Part shown: piece by piece, positions 44,479 through 53,279 of the stretch
Numbering within the stretch: position 1 is the first letter of the stretch
How the letters are laid out: every line of letters starts with the position of its first letter
Origin: Pseudomonas sp. UBA1879
Lineage (GTDB): Bacteria; Pseudomonadota; Gammaproteobacteria; Pseudomonadales; Pseudomonadaceae
Length of the DNA stretch: 64,000 nt
Direction of reading: 5' to 3'
Assembly (NCBI RefSeq): GCF_002338065.1
Contig: NZ_DDHJ01000018.1
Span: forward strand, 255,873-319,872
Position numbers and translations under genes: made by a program
Notes under the pieces: generated by a model
Told to the model about the DNA's origin: nothing
The model's database searches: none
Seen by the model: only the letters and a program-made list of their open reading frames with translations

Positions 44479-45354
44479 TTATTTGGTGGCGCCGGCGATG
44501 AGGCCGCGCACGAGGAAACGGTTGAGAAAAATCACCAGCAGCACGGGTGGCAGCATGGCGACGACGCCAGCTGCGTTCATCAGCCCGTAATCGACGTAGT
44601 TGCGGGTCACGAATTCAGGGATCAGCACCGTCAGGGATTTGGTCGCCAGCGACGGGGAGAACACCAGCGGCACCATGAACTGCCCCCACGCGCTGAGGAA
44701 CGTGAGGATGGCGGTGGCAATCAGACCGGGGGCCGCCAGCGGCAGCACGATGCGAATCAACGTGTAGGTGCGGCCCGCACCGTCCAGCCACGCAGCCTCC
44801 TCGAGCGAGACCGGCAGCGACTGATACACGCTGCGCATCAGCCACAGTGCCAGGGGCAGAAACGCCGACACATAGATCAACGTCACCCCCAGGTAGGTGT
44901 CGATCAGGTGCAGCGAGATCATCAGTCGGTACAGCGGAATCATCACGGTGTACGCCGGCACCGCCATGCTGGCGACCACCAGCCCGAACAGCAGATTGCG
45001 GCCCGGAAAGCGCAGGCGTACGAAGGCATAACCGCCAAAGGCCGCCACCACCAGCGTCACCAGCGTGGCGGCGACCGAGGTCACCAGGCTGTTGACGAAG
45101 GCCCTGGAAAACTGCGGCCAGACCGACTGCACCTCGTTGCCTTGAGACAGGCTGCTGGCGCCGAACAGCTTGGCGAAGTGTTCCAACGTCGGATGCTCCG
45201 GCCATAACGTCAGGTGCTGGCTGAGCATGTCTTTGGGGTCCGTGAAGCTGGTCATCACGGCCCAATACACCGGGCCCAACGACCAGATCAGCAGGACGAG
45301 GATGGCGAGGGCAAATCCGGCTTTACCCAGCCACTGCAACGTAAGCGTGCGCAT
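44479..45354 (-). CDS. Sugar ABC transporter permease (MalG type)
   Basis: 291 residues from the ATG at 45354, which shares one base with the stop of the previous permease (TGATG). Six hydrophobic segments are visible. The EAA loop SLEEAAWLDGAGRTYTLIRIVLPLAAPGL contacts the ATPase. It forms the membrane channel with the MalF-type partner. The upstream extension of the frame to 45534 lies inside the partner gene and is not coding. Confidence 0.94.
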   Translation of the reverse strand: MRTLTLQWLGKAGFALAILVLLIWSLGPVYWAVMTSFTDPKDMLSQHLTLWPEHPTLEHFAKLFGASSLSQGNEVQSVWPQFSRAFVNSLVTSVAATLVTLVVAAFGGYAFVRLRFPGRNLLFGLVVASMAVPAYTVMIPLYRLMISLHLIDTYLGVTLIYVSAFLPLALWLMRSVYQSLPVSLEEAAWLDGAGRTYTLIRIVLPLAAPGLIATAILTFLSAWGQFMVPLVFSPSLATKSLTVLIPEFVTRNYVDYGLMNAAGVVAMLPPVLLVIFLNRFLVRGLIAGATK

Positions 45355-46259
45355 CAGTCGAACCTCGTTTCGCGATAGACCTTGAGGACGTAAATCAGCG
45401 AAACCACCAGCGACGCGATCATGGCCAGCACGGACAACGCCATCCCATACGAAAACTTCAAGTTCTGGAACGCCGACATGTACACCTGAATGATCAGGCT
45501 GCGGGTGTCCAGGCTGGAGCCGTTGAGAATCCACGCCTCATCGAACAGGTTGAACGCGAACACCGTCGACTGACTCAGCGCAATGGCCAGGCCGCCTGCA
45601 ATCAACGGCAGAGTGATCATGCGAAAACATTTGAAAGGGCCAGCGCCATCGAGCTTCGCGGCCTCGTACAGATCGGCCGGAATCGCCTGCAACGCAGCCA
45701 GCAGTATGATCGCGGTGAGCGGCAGCATCCGCCAGACATGCACCAGCGCGACCAGAAGCAGGGCGGTGTTGTGGTCGTTGAACCACACCACGTTGTCGTC
45801 CAGCAGACCCACCGCTTTGAGCAAATTGTTGAGCAGCCCGTAGCTGGGGTTGTAGATCCACAGCCAGACCAGCGCATTGACCACGGGCGGCAGGCACCAC
45901 GGCAGCACCAGCGCCGCCAGCAACCATTGCCGACCGTGACGCACCTTGTTGAGCAACAACGCGGCACCCAGCCCGCCGACCGTTTCCAGCACCACCGCCA
46001 GGACCACGTAAACCACGGTATTCCAGGTGGCGTGCTGAACGTTGCTGTCGGCGGTGAGATTCTGGTAATTGAGCAGCCCGACGAAGGGACTGCCCGGACG
46101 CATCGGGTCGATGCGGTACAGGCTGTCGAGGACCGTGGTCACCAGCGGTACAAACACCAGACTGGCCATGACCACGATGATCGGCAACACGTACAGCAGC
46201 CCGAGCCAGGTCTCGCCCGGAACAGGACGCAGGCGTTCTCTGAGGGAGGTCAGATTCAT
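45354..46259 (-). CDS. Sugar ABC transporter permease (MalF type)
   Basis: 301 residues from the ATG at 46259, which overlaps the stop of the binding-protein gene by one base (TGATG). Six hydrophobic segments are visible; the EAA loop is IPADLYEAAKLDGAGPFKCFRMITLPLIAGGL. It is the CUT1-family partner of the downstream MalG-type permease. The tight coupling ensures equal synthesis of the two subunits. Confidence 0.94.
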   Translation of the reverse strand: MNLTSLRERLRPVPGETWLGLLYVLPIIVVMASLVFVPLVTTVLDSLYRIDPMRPGSPFVGLLNYQNLTADSNVQHATWNTVVYVVLAVVLETVGGLGAALLLNKVRHGRQWLLAALVLPWCLPPVVNALVWLWIYNPSYGLLNNLLKAVGLLDDNVVWFNDHNTALLLVALVHVWRMLPLTAIILLAALQAIPADLYEAAKLDGAGPFKCFRMITLPLIAGGLAIALSQSTVFAFNLFDEAWILNGSSLDTRSLIIQVYMSAFQNLKFSYGMALSVLAMIASLVVSLIYVLKVYRETRFD

Positions 46260-47518
46260 CACGGCTGCATCGCACTCTTGGCTTCTTGAGCGATCTGAGC
46301 GACGGCTTGATCGACGGTCAGCTGACCCTTGGCCGCCTGATTCAACGCGCTAGACACCGCGCTGGTGAATTGCGGGTACCAAACCGGCGTCCCTTGCTTG
46401 AACAGCGGATCGACCAGCCCGGCCTGTTGCAGGATCACGTCGCCGCTCTTGAGCTTGCCTTCGCTATTCAGCTGCTTGAGCACGCTGGTGCGCGTTGGCA
46501 GGTTGCCGAGGGTTTCATAGCTTTCGATCTGGTTCTGAGGTTTGACGAACCAGTTGATGAAAGCCTTCGCGCCTTCCTTGTTTTTGGCGGTGGCCGGGAT
46601 GCCTACCGCTTCGGGCAAACCGATGGTCCGCGCGGTGCCGGTGGTGGTCAGCATCAGCGCGGCCGCGACCTGTTCAGCGACCTGGGATTTGGCCGGATCG
46701 CTGTACACCGCAATGTTGCCCGCCCAGCCTGCGAGGTCGAACGAAGCGTCACCTTTCTTGAACAGCTCCTGGACTTCCACGTCTTTGAGGCCTGTGGCCG
46801 CCGGGCTGATCAACCCTGATTTGAGGGCCTCGATCTCGAACGCCATGGCTTTGTAGCCGGCCGAATCCGGTTTGACGAATTGCGGTTCCAGCGCGTCGTT
46901 GAACAGCTCACCGCCGAAGACCTTGGTCAGCAAGTACCACGCCGTGGCGCTGCCTTCGGTGGCCGAGAGCGGCAGGGCGATCGGGTACTGCGCAATGTTT
47001 TTAGCCTTGATCGCCTTGGCATCCGTCAACAATTGCTCGGGGGTGGTGGGCGCTGCGTTGATGCCGGCGCGCTTGAGGTGGTCGCGGTTGTAGATCAGCA
47101 CCCGGAAGTCGTTGGCGTAGGGAACGGCCAGCAGTTGATTGTCGAAAACGAACAGCTTGGCCGAGGGGATGTCGGCAACGGTGGCGGCATCCACTGCACC
47201 GTCGAGCGGTTGATACCACTTCGCCGCGCCAAACTGACCGACCCATGACCAGTCGACTTCGGTCACGTCCGCAGGGGGACTGCCGGCGATCATCGAGGTG
47301 GCGACCTTGGTCAGGATCTGGTCCCAGCCGAGGGTTTGCGTCTCCAGCGTCAGGCCCGTCTCGGTGTTCAGGCGGTCGGTCATGGCCTTGGGCAAGGTGC
47401 CCCAGGGTGGCAACAGCACCTCGGCGGTGCTGGCTGCATGGACCGCTGGCGTGAACGCCGCGAGGGCGAACGTCAGCGGCACGAGGGCGAGCGAGGCGAC
47501 TAATTGGCGTCGGAGCAT
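46259..47518 (-). CDS. Sugar ABC transporter substrate-binding protein
   Basis: 419 residues from the ATG at 47518. A Sec signal peptide (RRQLVASLALVPLTFALAAFTPAVHA) precedes a mature protein of the bacterial extracellular binding-protein family 1. Typical parts are LGWDQILTKVATSMIAGSPPADVTEVD, QLLAVPYANDFRVLIYNRD and GAKAFINWFVKPQNQIESYE. It captures a carbohydrate in the periplasm for the two permeases downstream. The longer frame to 47746 overlaps the kinase gene and is not needed. Confidence 0.94.
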   Translation of the reverse strand: MLRRQLVASLALVPLTFALAAFTPAVHAASTAEVLLPPWGTLPKAMTDRLNTETGLTLETQTLGWDQILTKVATSMIAGSPPADVTEVDWSWVGQFGAAKWYQPLDGAVDAATVADIPSAKLFVFDNQLLAVPYANDFRVLIYNRDHLKRAGINAAPTTPEQLLTDAKAIKAKNIAQYPIALPLSATEGSATAWYLLTKVFGGELFNDALEPQFVKPDSAGYKAMAFEIEALKSGLISPAATGLKDVEVQELFKKGDASFDLAGWAGNIAVYSDPAKSQVAEQVAAALMLTTTGTARTIGLPEAVGIPATAKNKEGAKAFINWFVKPQNQIESYETLGNLPTRTSVLKQLNSEGKLKSGDVILQQAGLVDPLFKQGTPVWYPQFTSAVSSALNQAAKGQLTVDQAVAQIAQEAKSAMQP

Positions 47519-47528
47519 GGCAAAACCT

Positions 47529-48500
47529 CTAGATCGGATAAGGGGAGGTTGATGGCAGTGCAAGCGTGCGGTGCAGGTGTGAGGCAAGGGTGTCGATCCA
47601 CCCGTTATCCGGGTTCCATCCCGCGTGACGAGCAGCACGCCACAGCGCGCCGCCCACCGGTGGTAAACGCGGCGCGACCGGGTCGGTGCCCAGCCGGTGC
47701 GCCATGTGACGTGCGATGTCGGGGTTGGCGAACACTCCACCGGCATGACTCCACACCGGAACGTCGGTCTGGCCGATGCGTTGCCACGCGGCAGTCACGT
47801 GTTCGGCCAAGTGTTCGGTCGCCCTGTTAAGAATGCCGACGGCGCCTTGGTCACCGCCGTCCGCCCAGGTCGATACCTGCGCGGCCAGGGACGCGATGCC
47901 GGCGCGGCGATTGACCAGGCCATATGCCCACCCCGCCAATTCAGACGGGGTCAACGCCAGGTGGTTGAGCAGCGCGTGGGTCAATGGCCATTCGTGGGCG
48001 CGACCATCAAGGGTTCGGCTCGCCAGCATTAACGCTTGAAGGCCGATCCAATGGGCACTGCCTTCGTCGCCGAACACATCGCCCCAGCCGCCGACCCGCA
48101 CATGAGGCGAATCCTCGCGATTCTGGCTGGCCCAGGCCATGGAGCCTGTTCCCGCCAGCATCAAGACACCGGCACGGGCGCCGGTGAATGCCCCGTCGAA
48201 GGCCACGCGCACGTCGTTTTCGACGATGACCGGGCAGCTCAAGGCGTGTTGGGCGGCGCCAGTCTGTTCAGCCGAAACCGCTTCAAGTTCGCCGTGCAAA
48301 GGCAGACCCAGCACCGCAGCGGCCAGGGGCACCTGAGCCGCGACAGCCAAAAGGCCCTGCAATTGCGCGCGCCATTGGGGATTGGCAATGGGGTCCAGTC
48401 CTTCACAGGTGCCCCATTGCATGACCTGGCCCCTGGCGTCGGCAACAACCCAATGCGTCTTGGAGCCTCCGCTGTCCAGGCCCAGGATGCCGGCGTTCAT
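47529..48500 (-). CDS. BadF/BadG-type ATPase, N-acetylglucosamine kinase-like sugar kinase
   Basis: 323 residues from the ATG at 48500, overlapping the deoR stop by four bases. The ASKHA ATPase fold starts with GILGLDSGGSKTHWVVAD for phosphate binding. VIVENDVRVAFDGAF and GVLMLAGTGSMAWA follow, then the GGWGDVFGDEGSAHWIG stretch found in N-acetylglucosamine kinases of the BadF/BadG/BcrA/BcrD family. With an ABC importer that does not phosphorylate its cargo, this kinase supplies the sugar 6-phosphate for the SIS enzyme. Confidence 0.9.
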   Translation of the reverse strand: MNAGILGLDSGGSKTHWVVADARGQVMQWGTCEGLDPIANPQWRAQLQGLLAVAAQVPLAAAVLGLPLHGELEAVSAEQTGAAQHALSCPVIVENDVRVAFDGAFTGARAGVLMLAGTGSMAWASQNREDSPHVRVGGWGDVFGDEGSAHWIGLQALMLASRTLDGRAHEWPLTHALLNHLALTPSELAGWAYGLVNRRAGIASLAAQVSTWADGGDQGAVGILNRATEHLAEHVTAAWQRIGQTDVPVWSHAGGVFANPDIARHMAHRLGTDPVAPRLPPVGGALWRAARHAGWNPDNGWIDTLASHLHRTLALPSTSPYPI

Positions 48501-49297
48501 CCCTTCAGATCCTCGGCCGCCACCGACTGGCTCGATCCGGTCAGCACGGCGCAGCCCAGTTCGGTCAGCCTGGTCTGCCATTTGGCGCTCAACTGCTCAT
48601 CGCTGATCACCGTGAGCGACTCGCTCAAGGGCGCGACGCGGTAGGTCAGGCGTTGATCGAATTTGCTCGAGTCTGCCAACAGCAAAGTCGTGCCCGCACG
48701 GGCAAGCATTTTCTGGTTCAGCTGGGCCTCGCTGGCGTCCAGGCTGTAGATGCACGCATCCGGCGCAATGGCTCCGGCGCCCAGAAACAGCTGGTCGAAC
48801 CACAGGTTCTCGATCATCGCCTCCGCCAATGCGCCGACCATCGAGGCGTTCTCGGCGCGCAGCTGGCCGCCCAACAGCACGATGGTGATCCCGGGGGTGT
48901 TCATCAGCACTTGCGCAACGTTCAGGCAGTTGGTGAACACCGACAGGGGCAGGGGATCGAGACGCAGGCGGCGCGCCAGTTGCAGCACGGTCGTGCCTGC
49001 GTCGAGGAACACCGTGGAGCCCGGGACGATACGTTCGTAGGCCACTTCCGCGATGGCGCGCTTGGCGTAGAGGTTCTGGTTTTCCCGCAGGTCGAACGCG
49101 ACTTCGACTCCCGCACTCTTGGCGATGCGCGCGCCGCCGTGGGTGCGATGAATGGTGCCGTCGGCTTCCAGCGTGAGCAGGTCCCGGCGGATGGTCGCCA
49201 GCGAGGCATCCGTCACATCGGCGATGGCCTGAATGGTGCTCTCGCCATGGCTGTAGAGATGCTGGCAGATCAGCGATAAACGCTCGTCTTTGGTCAC
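48497..49297 (-). CDS. DeoR family transcriptional regulator (AgaR-like)
   Basis: 266 residues from the GTG at 49297. The N-terminal HTH has HGESTIQAIADVTDASLATIRRDLLTLEADGTIHRTHGGA, with the conserved RRDL and HGG of the family, and the sensor domain includes FLDAGTTVLQLARRL and LLLADSSKFDQR, which bind sugar phosphates. It heads the minus-strand operon and is divergent from the GatZ-like gene, so it likely represses both units. Similar to AgaR and other amino-sugar regulators. Confidence 0.94.
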   Translation of the reverse strand: MTKDERLSLICQHLYSHGESTIQAIADVTDASLATIRRDLLTLEADGTIHRTHGGARIAKSAGVEVAFDLRENQNLYAKRAIAEVAYERIVPGSTVFLDAGTTVLQLARRLRLDPLPLSVFTNCLNVAQVLMNTPGITIVLLGGQLRAENASMVGALAEAMIENLWFDQLFLGAGAIAPDACIYSLDASEAQLNQKMLARAGTTLLLADSSKFDQRLTYRVAPLSESLTVISDEQLSAKWQTRLTELGCAVLTGSSQSVAAEDLKG

Positions 49298-49354
49298 TGT
49301 GATTGCTCTTTAGTGATTCATGGGAATGAAATATACGACCTAAAAAATCACTGT

Positions 49355-49372
49355 CAATCAAAAATATGATTG
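49355..49372. promoter_or_regulatory. Operator candidate between deoR and gatZ-like genes
   Basis: CAATCA (49355-49360) and TGATTG (49367-49372) are inverted repeats six bases apart, in an AT-rich part of the 132-base divergent spacer. The position fits a DeoR repressor site serving both directions. Confidence 0.5.
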
Positions 49373-49429
49373 ATTGTGATCGTTTGCCTCTTTATCGTGA
49401 CGCTTCAACGTCATCCAGAGGCTTTGGTC

Positions 49430-50731
49430 ATGCAGGCTCATTATCTTCAGGAATTGGTGAAAGCTCACGCACAGGGTCGAGCTGCCGGTATCACATCCAT
49501 CTGCTCGGCCCATCCGTTGGTGATCGAAGCAGCCCTGCGCGAAGCCTCCGGTCACATGGGGCCTGTGCTGATCGAGGCCACATGCAATCAGGTCAATCAC
49601 GAAGGGGGCTACACCGGCATGACCCCCGCGGCCTTTCGCCGGTTCGTGCTGGGTATCGCAGCGCGTGTCGGCTTTGACGCCGAACGTTTGCTATTGGGCG
49701 GGGACCACCTGGGCCCGAACCCTTGGAAAGACCTGCCCGCCGAGGAGGCACTGGCAAAGGCCGAGCGCATGCTTGAGGCCTATGCCGAAGCGGGTTTTTC
49801 CAAGATCCACCTGGACGCCAGCATGGCCTGTGCCGGGGAGGCGGAACCTTTGCAAGGCGCGGTAATAGCCGAGCGCGCGGCACGGTTGGCCGCTGTCGTG
49901 GAGCGTGCGGTGAGCCGCGCCGGTCTGCCGTTGCCGGTGTACGTCGTGGGCACCGAAGTCCCGGTGCCGGGCGGTGCGCTGGAAAAGGTCGAGGATCTGG
50001 CCGTGACCGCGCCGCAGGACGCCCGGGAAACCCTGGCGCTTCACCGGTCGGCATTCGCCGCGCTGGGATTGCACGGCGCCTATGAACGGGTGATTGGTCT
50101 GGTGGTACAGCCCGGCGTCGAGTTCGGCAACGAGAACGTGGTGGTGTACGACGCCCCCAAAGCGCGCCAGCTCAGCGCGGTCCTGCAGACGGAAACGCAG
50201 GTCGTCTTTGAGGCGCATTCCACCGACTATCAGCCCGTGACCGCCTTGGCTGAGCTGGTGCGTGACGGGTTTGCCATTCTCAAAGTCGGCCCGGGATTGA
50301 CGTTCGCCTTGCGTGAAGCGTTGTACGCCCTGGAGCAGATCGCGCAGACCCTGCAAGTGCTGCCGGAGCAGGGCCATGTGCACAGCGTCATGGAAACGCT
50401 GATGCGGCAACAGCCGCAGCACTGGAACCGCTATTACCACGGCGACGAGTCGGCGTTGCGGCTGCAGCGGCATTTCAGCTACAGCGATCGGATCCGCTAT
50501 TACTGGCCGCTGGAGCCCGCCAGCGAAGCCGTCGAAATCCTGTTCCGGGCGCTGGGTGCGCAGCCCATCGCCGAGACCCTGATCAGTCAGTATCTGCCGC
50601 ACCTTTACCCCCAAGTGGCCAGCGGCAAAGGCGATACGACGGCCAAGGGGTTGGTGCTGGCGGCGATCGGCTACGTGTTGAAGCAGTACCGCTCTGCGTG
50701 TGAGGCCGCACAGCAGAGCGCGGTGGCGTAA
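49430..50731 (+). CDS. D-tagatose-bisphosphate aldolase non-catalytic subunit (GatZ/KbaZ/AgaZ-like)
   Basis: 433 residues from the ATG at 49430, with AGAGG nine bases upstream. Typical blocks are GITSICSAHPLVIEAALREA, LIEATCNQVNHEGGYTGMTP, LLLGGDHLGPNPWK, FSKIHLDASMAC and the late VGPGLTFALREALYALE, all of the GatZ/KbaZ family. In enteric bacteria this protein stabilises the catalytic aldolase GatY/KbaY, which splits tagatose 1,6-bisphosphate. No GatY/KbaY gene is in the window. The neighbouring amino-sugar operon fits a galactosamine pathway. Confidence 0.92.
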   Translation: MQAHYLQELVKAHAQGRAAGITSICSAHPLVIEAALREASGHMGPVLIEATCNQVNHEGGYTGMTPAAFRRFVLGIAARVGFDAERLLLGGDHLGPNPWKDLPAEEALAKAERMLEAYAEAGFSKIHLDASMACAGEAEPLQGAVIAERAARLAAVVERAVSRAGLPLPVYVVGTEVPVPGGALEKVEDLAVTAPQDARETLALHRSAFAALGLHGAYERVIGLVVQPGVEFGNENVVVYDAPKARQLSAVLQTETQVVFEAHSTDYQPVTALAELVRDGFAILKVGPGLTFALREALYALEQIAQTLQVLPEQGHVHSVMETLMRQQPQHWNRYYHGDESALRLQRHFSYSDRIRYYWPLEPASEAVEILFRALGAQPIAETLISQYLPHLYPQVASGKGDTTAKGLVLAAIGYVLKQYRSACEAAQQSAVA

Positions 50732-50818
50732 GCCCCGCGCCTTCGGTCTGAGGGCGCTTTGTAGTCGTGTTGCCGGGCGAATCAGGGCGTCGGAATGTCG
50801 CACGTAGGCAAATAGTCC

Positions 50819-50846
50819 GAACTCCTGTCGTCCGCGCAAAGTCCAC
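50819..50846 (+). promoter_or_regulatory. Possible AlgU/RpoE-type promoter
   Basis: GAACTC (50819-50824), a 17-base spacer and TCCAC (50842-50846) partly match the AlgU consensus GAACTT-N16/17-TCTRA, 44 bases before the SDR start codon. The -10 match is weak. Confidence 0.3.
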
Positions 50847-50889
50847 CCTAGGCACGCACGTTGCGTCTGGACTATTAAAGGAGAGCATC

Positions 50890-51747
50890 ATGACCGATTA
50901 CCCGAAACCACCGTTCAAGCCTCAACAGCAGCCGGTGCCCGGTGATCAGAGCCGAATGGACCCGTACCCGGATTGCGGCGAAACCAGCTACAAAGGCTCG
51001 GGCCGTCTGGCCAATAAAGTTGCCCTGATCACTGGCGCCGACAGCGGCATTGGGCGAGCCGTCGCCATTGCTTTCGCTCGCGAAGGGGCCGACGTCGCGC
51101 TGTCTTACCTGGACGAGCATGAAGACGCGAAAGAGACCGCTCGGTGGGTCGAAGAAGCGGGGCGCCAGTGCCTGTTATTGCCCGGCGATCTGGCGAAGAA
51201 AGAGCATTGCTCGGCGATCGTCGATGACACGGTGAAAGCGTTCGGCCGCATCGATGTGCTGGTCAACAATGCCGCCTTCCAGATGAGCCACGAAACCCTC
51301 GAAGAGATCTCGGACGAGGAGTGGGTCAAAACGTTCGATATCAACATCACCGCCATGTTTCGCATCTGCAAGGCTGCACTGCCGCACATGGGCGCGGGCA
51401 GCTCGATCATCAACACCAGTTCGGTGAACTCGGATTCGCCCAAGCCCACGCTGCTGCCATACGCCACGACCAAAGGCGCCATCGCCAACTTCAGCGCCGG
51501 ACTGGCGCAGTTGTTGGGTCCGAAAGGCATTCGCGTGAACAGCGTCGCCCCCGGCCCGATCTGGACCCCACTGATCGTGGCGACCATGACCGACGATGAC
51601 GTGAAGAGCTTTGGTGAAGAAACGCCGCTGGGCCGACCTGGCCAGCCGGTGGAGGTGGCGCCGATCTATGTGCTGCTGGCGTCCGACGAGGCCAGTTATA
51701 TCTCTGGCACCCGCTATGGCGTGACGGGTGGCAAGCCCATTCTGTGA
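50890..51747 (+). CDS. Short-chain dehydrogenase/reductase, YhdF/YghA-like stress type
   Basis: A 285-residue SDR with a long N-terminal extension (PPFKPQQQPVPGDQSRMDPYPDCG) before ALITGADSGIGRAVAIAFA. The active-site tyrosine is in YATTKGAIANF, and VAPGPIWTPLI and SGTRYGVTGG match the YhdF/YdaD/YghA group. These proteins are general-stress or osmotic-stress induced in several bacteria. GGAGAG precedes the ATG. A possible extracytoplasmic-stress promoter lies upstream. The substrate is unknown. Confidence 0.93.
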   Translation: MTDYPKPPFKPQQQPVPGDQSRMDPYPDCGETSYKGSGRLANKVALITGADSGIGRAVAIAFAREGADVALSYLDEHEDAKETARWVEEAGRQCLLLPGDLAKKEHCSAIVDDTVKAFGRIDVLVNNAAFQMSHETLEEISDEEWVKTFDINITAMFRICKAALPHMGAGSSIINTSSVNSDSPKPTLLPYATTKGAIANFSAGLAQLLGPKGIRVNSVAPGPIWTPLIVATMTDDDVKSFGEETPLGRPGQPVEVAPIYVLLASDEASYISGTRYGVTGGKPIL

Positions 51748-51752
51748 CCCGA

Positions 51753-51793
51753 GGCCCGATGCGAACCGTGGTGAACACCGCGGTTCGTGGGCC
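51753..51793 (+). terminator. Interrupted hairpin after SDR gene
   Basis: GGCCC (51753-51757) with GGGCC (51789-51793) and CGAACCG (51762-51768) with CGGTTCG (51781-51787) form a two-part stem just after the stop. No T run follows. Confidence 0.4.
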
Positions 51794-51950
51794 CCGTCCT
51801 ATACGGTCACGCCACTAAACCCAAGGGCGGGTAAGGGCTTGAACCCCCCGTAATCTGGCGCTCGTCCGGCCGTTGAAAAAGAGTTTGAATTAATCCCGTC
51901 GCGTCAGTGTCCACTGTCCACACAACAAGGGTTCACGCCCAGGAACTGAC

Positions 51951-52214
51951 ATGGCTATCTCTACGCTCGAACTTCGTCACATCATCGAATCTGCCTTCCT
52001 GCCCATGCGCTCCCGCTGCTCCGCGTCCACGGACGGTCAACTGACCATCGACATCGTTGACCCGGCCACTGGACTGAACGTCACGTTTGGCGGCATCTCA
52101 ATGGCCACCCTCGGCAGCAGCCGGGCCATTTCCGACTTGATCGCTCAGCTTCGTGCGCAGATGGCCTCGCCAGCTCGCACGGGTGGCGTTCTCACTCAGC
52201 GTGCAATGGCCTGA
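51951..52214 (+). CDS. DUF1652 family protein
   Basis: An 87-residue soluble protein starting with MAISTLELRHIIESAFLP, the hallmark of DUF1652, a family almost restricted to Pseudomonas. The middle has DGQLTIDIVDPATGL and the end ISDLIAQLRAQM. Genomes usually carry several copies. The function is unknown. A clear hairpin follows the gene. Confidence 0.9.
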   Translation: MAISTLELRHIIESAFLPMRSRCSASTDGQLTIDIVDPATGLNVTFGGISMATLGSSRAISDLIAQLRAQMASPARTGGVLTQRAMA

Positions 52215-52230
52215 CGCAAATTCAGGCGCT

Positions 52231-52256
52231 GACCCGTCGACGCTGTTCGACGGGTC
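52231..52256 (+). terminator. Hairpin terminator after DUF1652 gene
   Basis: A perfect 10-base stem, GACCCGTCGA (52231-52240) with TCGACGGGTC (52247-52256), and a six-base loop, followed by TTAA. It separates the gene from the convergent LysR gene. Confidence 0.7.
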
Positions 52257-52288
52257 TTAACGCCCTTGGGTTGACGATGGCTACACCC

Positions 52289-53185
52289 TCACCACCCCCG
52301 GTGGTGCTCCAGCAAAAAATCCACAAACACCCGAACCCGAGCGGTCATGTTCGCGCCACCGACGAACACGGCATTGATCGGCTCGCGGTCGCCCGGGTTG
52401 AAGGCCTCCAGCAAGGGGACCAACAAACCGCGTTCGATGTCATCGGCGACGGAAAAAGCGCCAATGCGCGCGATACCTGCGCCGAGAACGGCCAATTGGG
52501 AAAGCGCTTCGCCGCTGCTGCACTCGATGGCTCCGCCGACTTTCAAAGAGAAGTGCTGGCCATCGCGGCAGAAAGGCCAGTCGTGGGCCGCACGGCGAAA
52601 GTTGAAACGCAAGCAGTTGTGCGTGGCCAGGTCTTCGGGTTCGAGGGGCACGCCGTGTTGTTCGAGGTAGGCGGGCGAGGCGACGATGACTTGGCCGGTT
52701 TCGCCAATGCAGCGGGCGGTCAGAGGGCTGTCAGGCAGTTCGCCGAAGCGCAGGGCGACGTCGGCTTGCCCGGCGAGGATGTCGACGACTTCGTCGCTCA
52801 ACGCCAGGTCCACCAGGATTTCCGGGTACTGCGCGCTGAAGGCAGCGATCAGCGGCACGATGGTCAGCCGACCGTGGGCCACGGCGGCGCTGACCCGCAG
52901 TCGGCCTCGGGGCACACCCTGACTGGTAATGGCTTCTTCGACTTCGGCCATGTCCGCCAGAATCCGTCGCGCCCCGCGCAGATAGGCCTCGCCTTCGGTG
53001 GTCAGGGTAATGGCCCGCGTCGTGCGCAACAGCAGCCGGGTGCCAATGCGTTGCTCGGTGCGCGCGATGATGCGGCTGACGGCCGACGGCGTGAGCCCTA
53101 GTGTCCGGGCCGCTGCCGACAGACTGCCTGCTTGCGCCACCCTGGCAAACACCTCCATTTCTCCAGACCTGCCGTTCAGATCCAT
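52289..53185 (-). CDS. LysR family transcriptional regulator
   Basis: 298 residues from the ATG at 53185, preceded by GGGAGG. The HTH is GSLSAAARTLGLTPSAVSRIIARTEQ, and the effector domain starts near residue 90 with GRLRVSAAVAHGRLTIVPLI. It is divergent from the MFS gene with 94 bases between, the usual arrangement of a regulator with its efflux target. Confidence 0.93.
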   Translation of the reverse strand: MDLNGRSGEMEVFARVAQAGSLSAAARTLGLTPSAVSRIIARTEQRIGTRLLLRTTRAITLTTEGEAYLRGARRILADMAEVEEAITSQGVPRGRLRVSAAVAHGRLTIVPLIAAFSAQYPEILVDLALSDEVVDILAGQADVALRFGELPDSPLTARCIGETGQVIVASPAYLEQHGVPLEPEDLATHNCLRFNFRRAAHDWPFCRDGQHFSLKVGGAIECSSGEALSQLAVLGAGIARIGAFSVADDIERGLLVPLLEAFNPGDREPINAVFVGGANMTARVRVFVDFLLEHHRGW

Positions 53186-53279
53186 TTGTGCCTCCCGCGC
53201 AAAGGTGCTTGTACGCGAAGCGATCTACCGCTTCCAAAGCGCGGATCGTAGCATTTGCGGCATAGATAAGGAGACTCTC

